A stretch of DNA of 64,000 bases from Novosphingopyxis baekryungensis DSM 16222 (GTDB lineage Bacteria; Pseudomonadota; Alphaproteobacteria; Sphingomonadales; Sphingomonadaceae): contig NZ_ATUR01000002.1 of assembly GCF_000420305.1 (NCBI RefSeq), positions 701,001 through 765,000 of the forward strand, in the 5' to 3' direction. A program made the translations under genes and the position numbers. The stretch's first letter is position 1, and each line of letters opens with the position of its first letter. The notes below the pieces were generated by a model. That model was not told the origin of the DNA. It was given only the letters and a program-made list of their open reading frames with translations, and made no database searches. Below are positions 63,801-64,000 of this stretch, one piece after another.

Positions 63801-64000
63801 CACCGCCAATGCCGATCTGCGGACCAGGAATTTCCGCGCCCATGTGCAGGTCGCCGGGGTTGTGCTGATCCGTCAGCGTCCGGGCAGTGCCAAGGGCGTA
63901 TGTTTCATCACGCTGGAAGACGAAACCGGGGTGGTCAACCTCGTCATCTGGCCCGACATGATGGAGCGCTATCGCAAGGTGGTGATGGGCGCGCGGCTGA
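60880..64000 (+). CDS. dnaE2: DnaE2 error-prone DNA polymerase III alpha-like subunit, 3' end cut off
   Basis: ATG 60880 opens a frame of 1040 residues that is still open at the right edge. N-terminal PHP domain: [40 protein letters not shown] and [20 protein letters not shown]. Palm: [20 protein letters not shown] and [20 protein letters not shown] with the catalytic aspartates; then [20 protein letters not shown] and the OB-fold start [20 protein letters not shown]. This is the C-family translesion polymerase of the imuAB-dnaE2 system. The protein should end some 50-60 residues beyond the window. Confidence 0.95.
   Translation, partial: [1040 protein letters not shown]

Overview
The window comes from a GC-rich alphaproteobacterium, most likely a sphingomonad (Sphingomonadales). 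The basis is gene content: a GcrA cell-cycle regulator, an F0 ATP synthase operon separate from F1 with paired b' and b subunits, the ImuA-ImuB-DnaE2 SOS mutagenesis cassette with a GTTC-N7-GTTC LexA box, a long TonB-dependent receptor of the Caulobacter/Xanthomonas/sphingomonad type, and a PspF-PspA-PspB-PspC envelope-stress cluster. No 16S rRNA or other species marker is present, so the genus is left open.

Layout. 1-2.4 kb: 3' part of cheB, cheR and an AmpD-like amidase, then the RNase P RNA gene. 2.8-5.2 kb: a beta carbonic anhydrase overlapping a SulP transporter (likely bicarbonate uptake). 5.3-6.6 kb: a J-domain protein, a thioredoxin-fold ferredoxin-like protein and SufE. 6.7-10.3 kb: the phage-shock region. 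A sigma-54 promoter reads leftward into a previously unlisted 50-residue peptide gene, pspA, pspB, pspC and three more small membrane/coiled-coil proteins; pspF is divergent, with paired inverted repeats between. 10.3-13 kb: purB, a chromosomal ccdAB pair and radC. 13-17 kb: ydbH-ynbE-ydbL, an AsmA-like envelope lipid-transport operon. 17-19.6 kb: atpI-atpB-atpE-atpF'-atpF. 19.7-25 kb: uvrC, recO, a DPM1/GtrA glycosyltransferase and a PMT-family glycosyltransferase. 25-28 kb: the overlapping metZ-apaG-lysR-GNAT chain. 28-31.3 kb: a serine hydrolase and parE.

31.5-40.3 kb is the disturbed part. It holds a frameshifted CPBP protease gene behind a PadR/HAAS pair, a complete IS1182-type element with a 5-bp target duplication, gcrA, an orphan ABC-2 permease, hspQ, tRNA-Ser(CGA) with an integrase fragment beside it, an AT-rich acyltransferase gene and the remains of an IS3-type element.

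40.4-57.9 kb is a coherent arabinan/L-arabinose locus. A GH51 arabinofuranosidase, a GH43 arabinanase-like enzyme, a Tat-exported GH43 enzyme and a TonB receptor would release and import the sugar; a FucP-type symporter and an aldose epimerase handle it. A Gfo/Idh arabinose dehydrogenase, SMP-30 lactonase, IlvD/Edd arabonate dehydratase, GguC/AraD1-type dehydratase and ketoglutarate semialdehyde dehydrogenase would oxidise it to 2-oxoglutarate (non-phosphorylating, Weimberg-type route). A FadR-type GntR regulator sits at the right end. I see a recurring box around GTCNGAC upstream of nearly every transcription unit of the locus, including the regulator itself, so the locus looks like one regulon. 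The window ends in imuA-imuB-dnaE2, dnaE2 being cut by the right edge.
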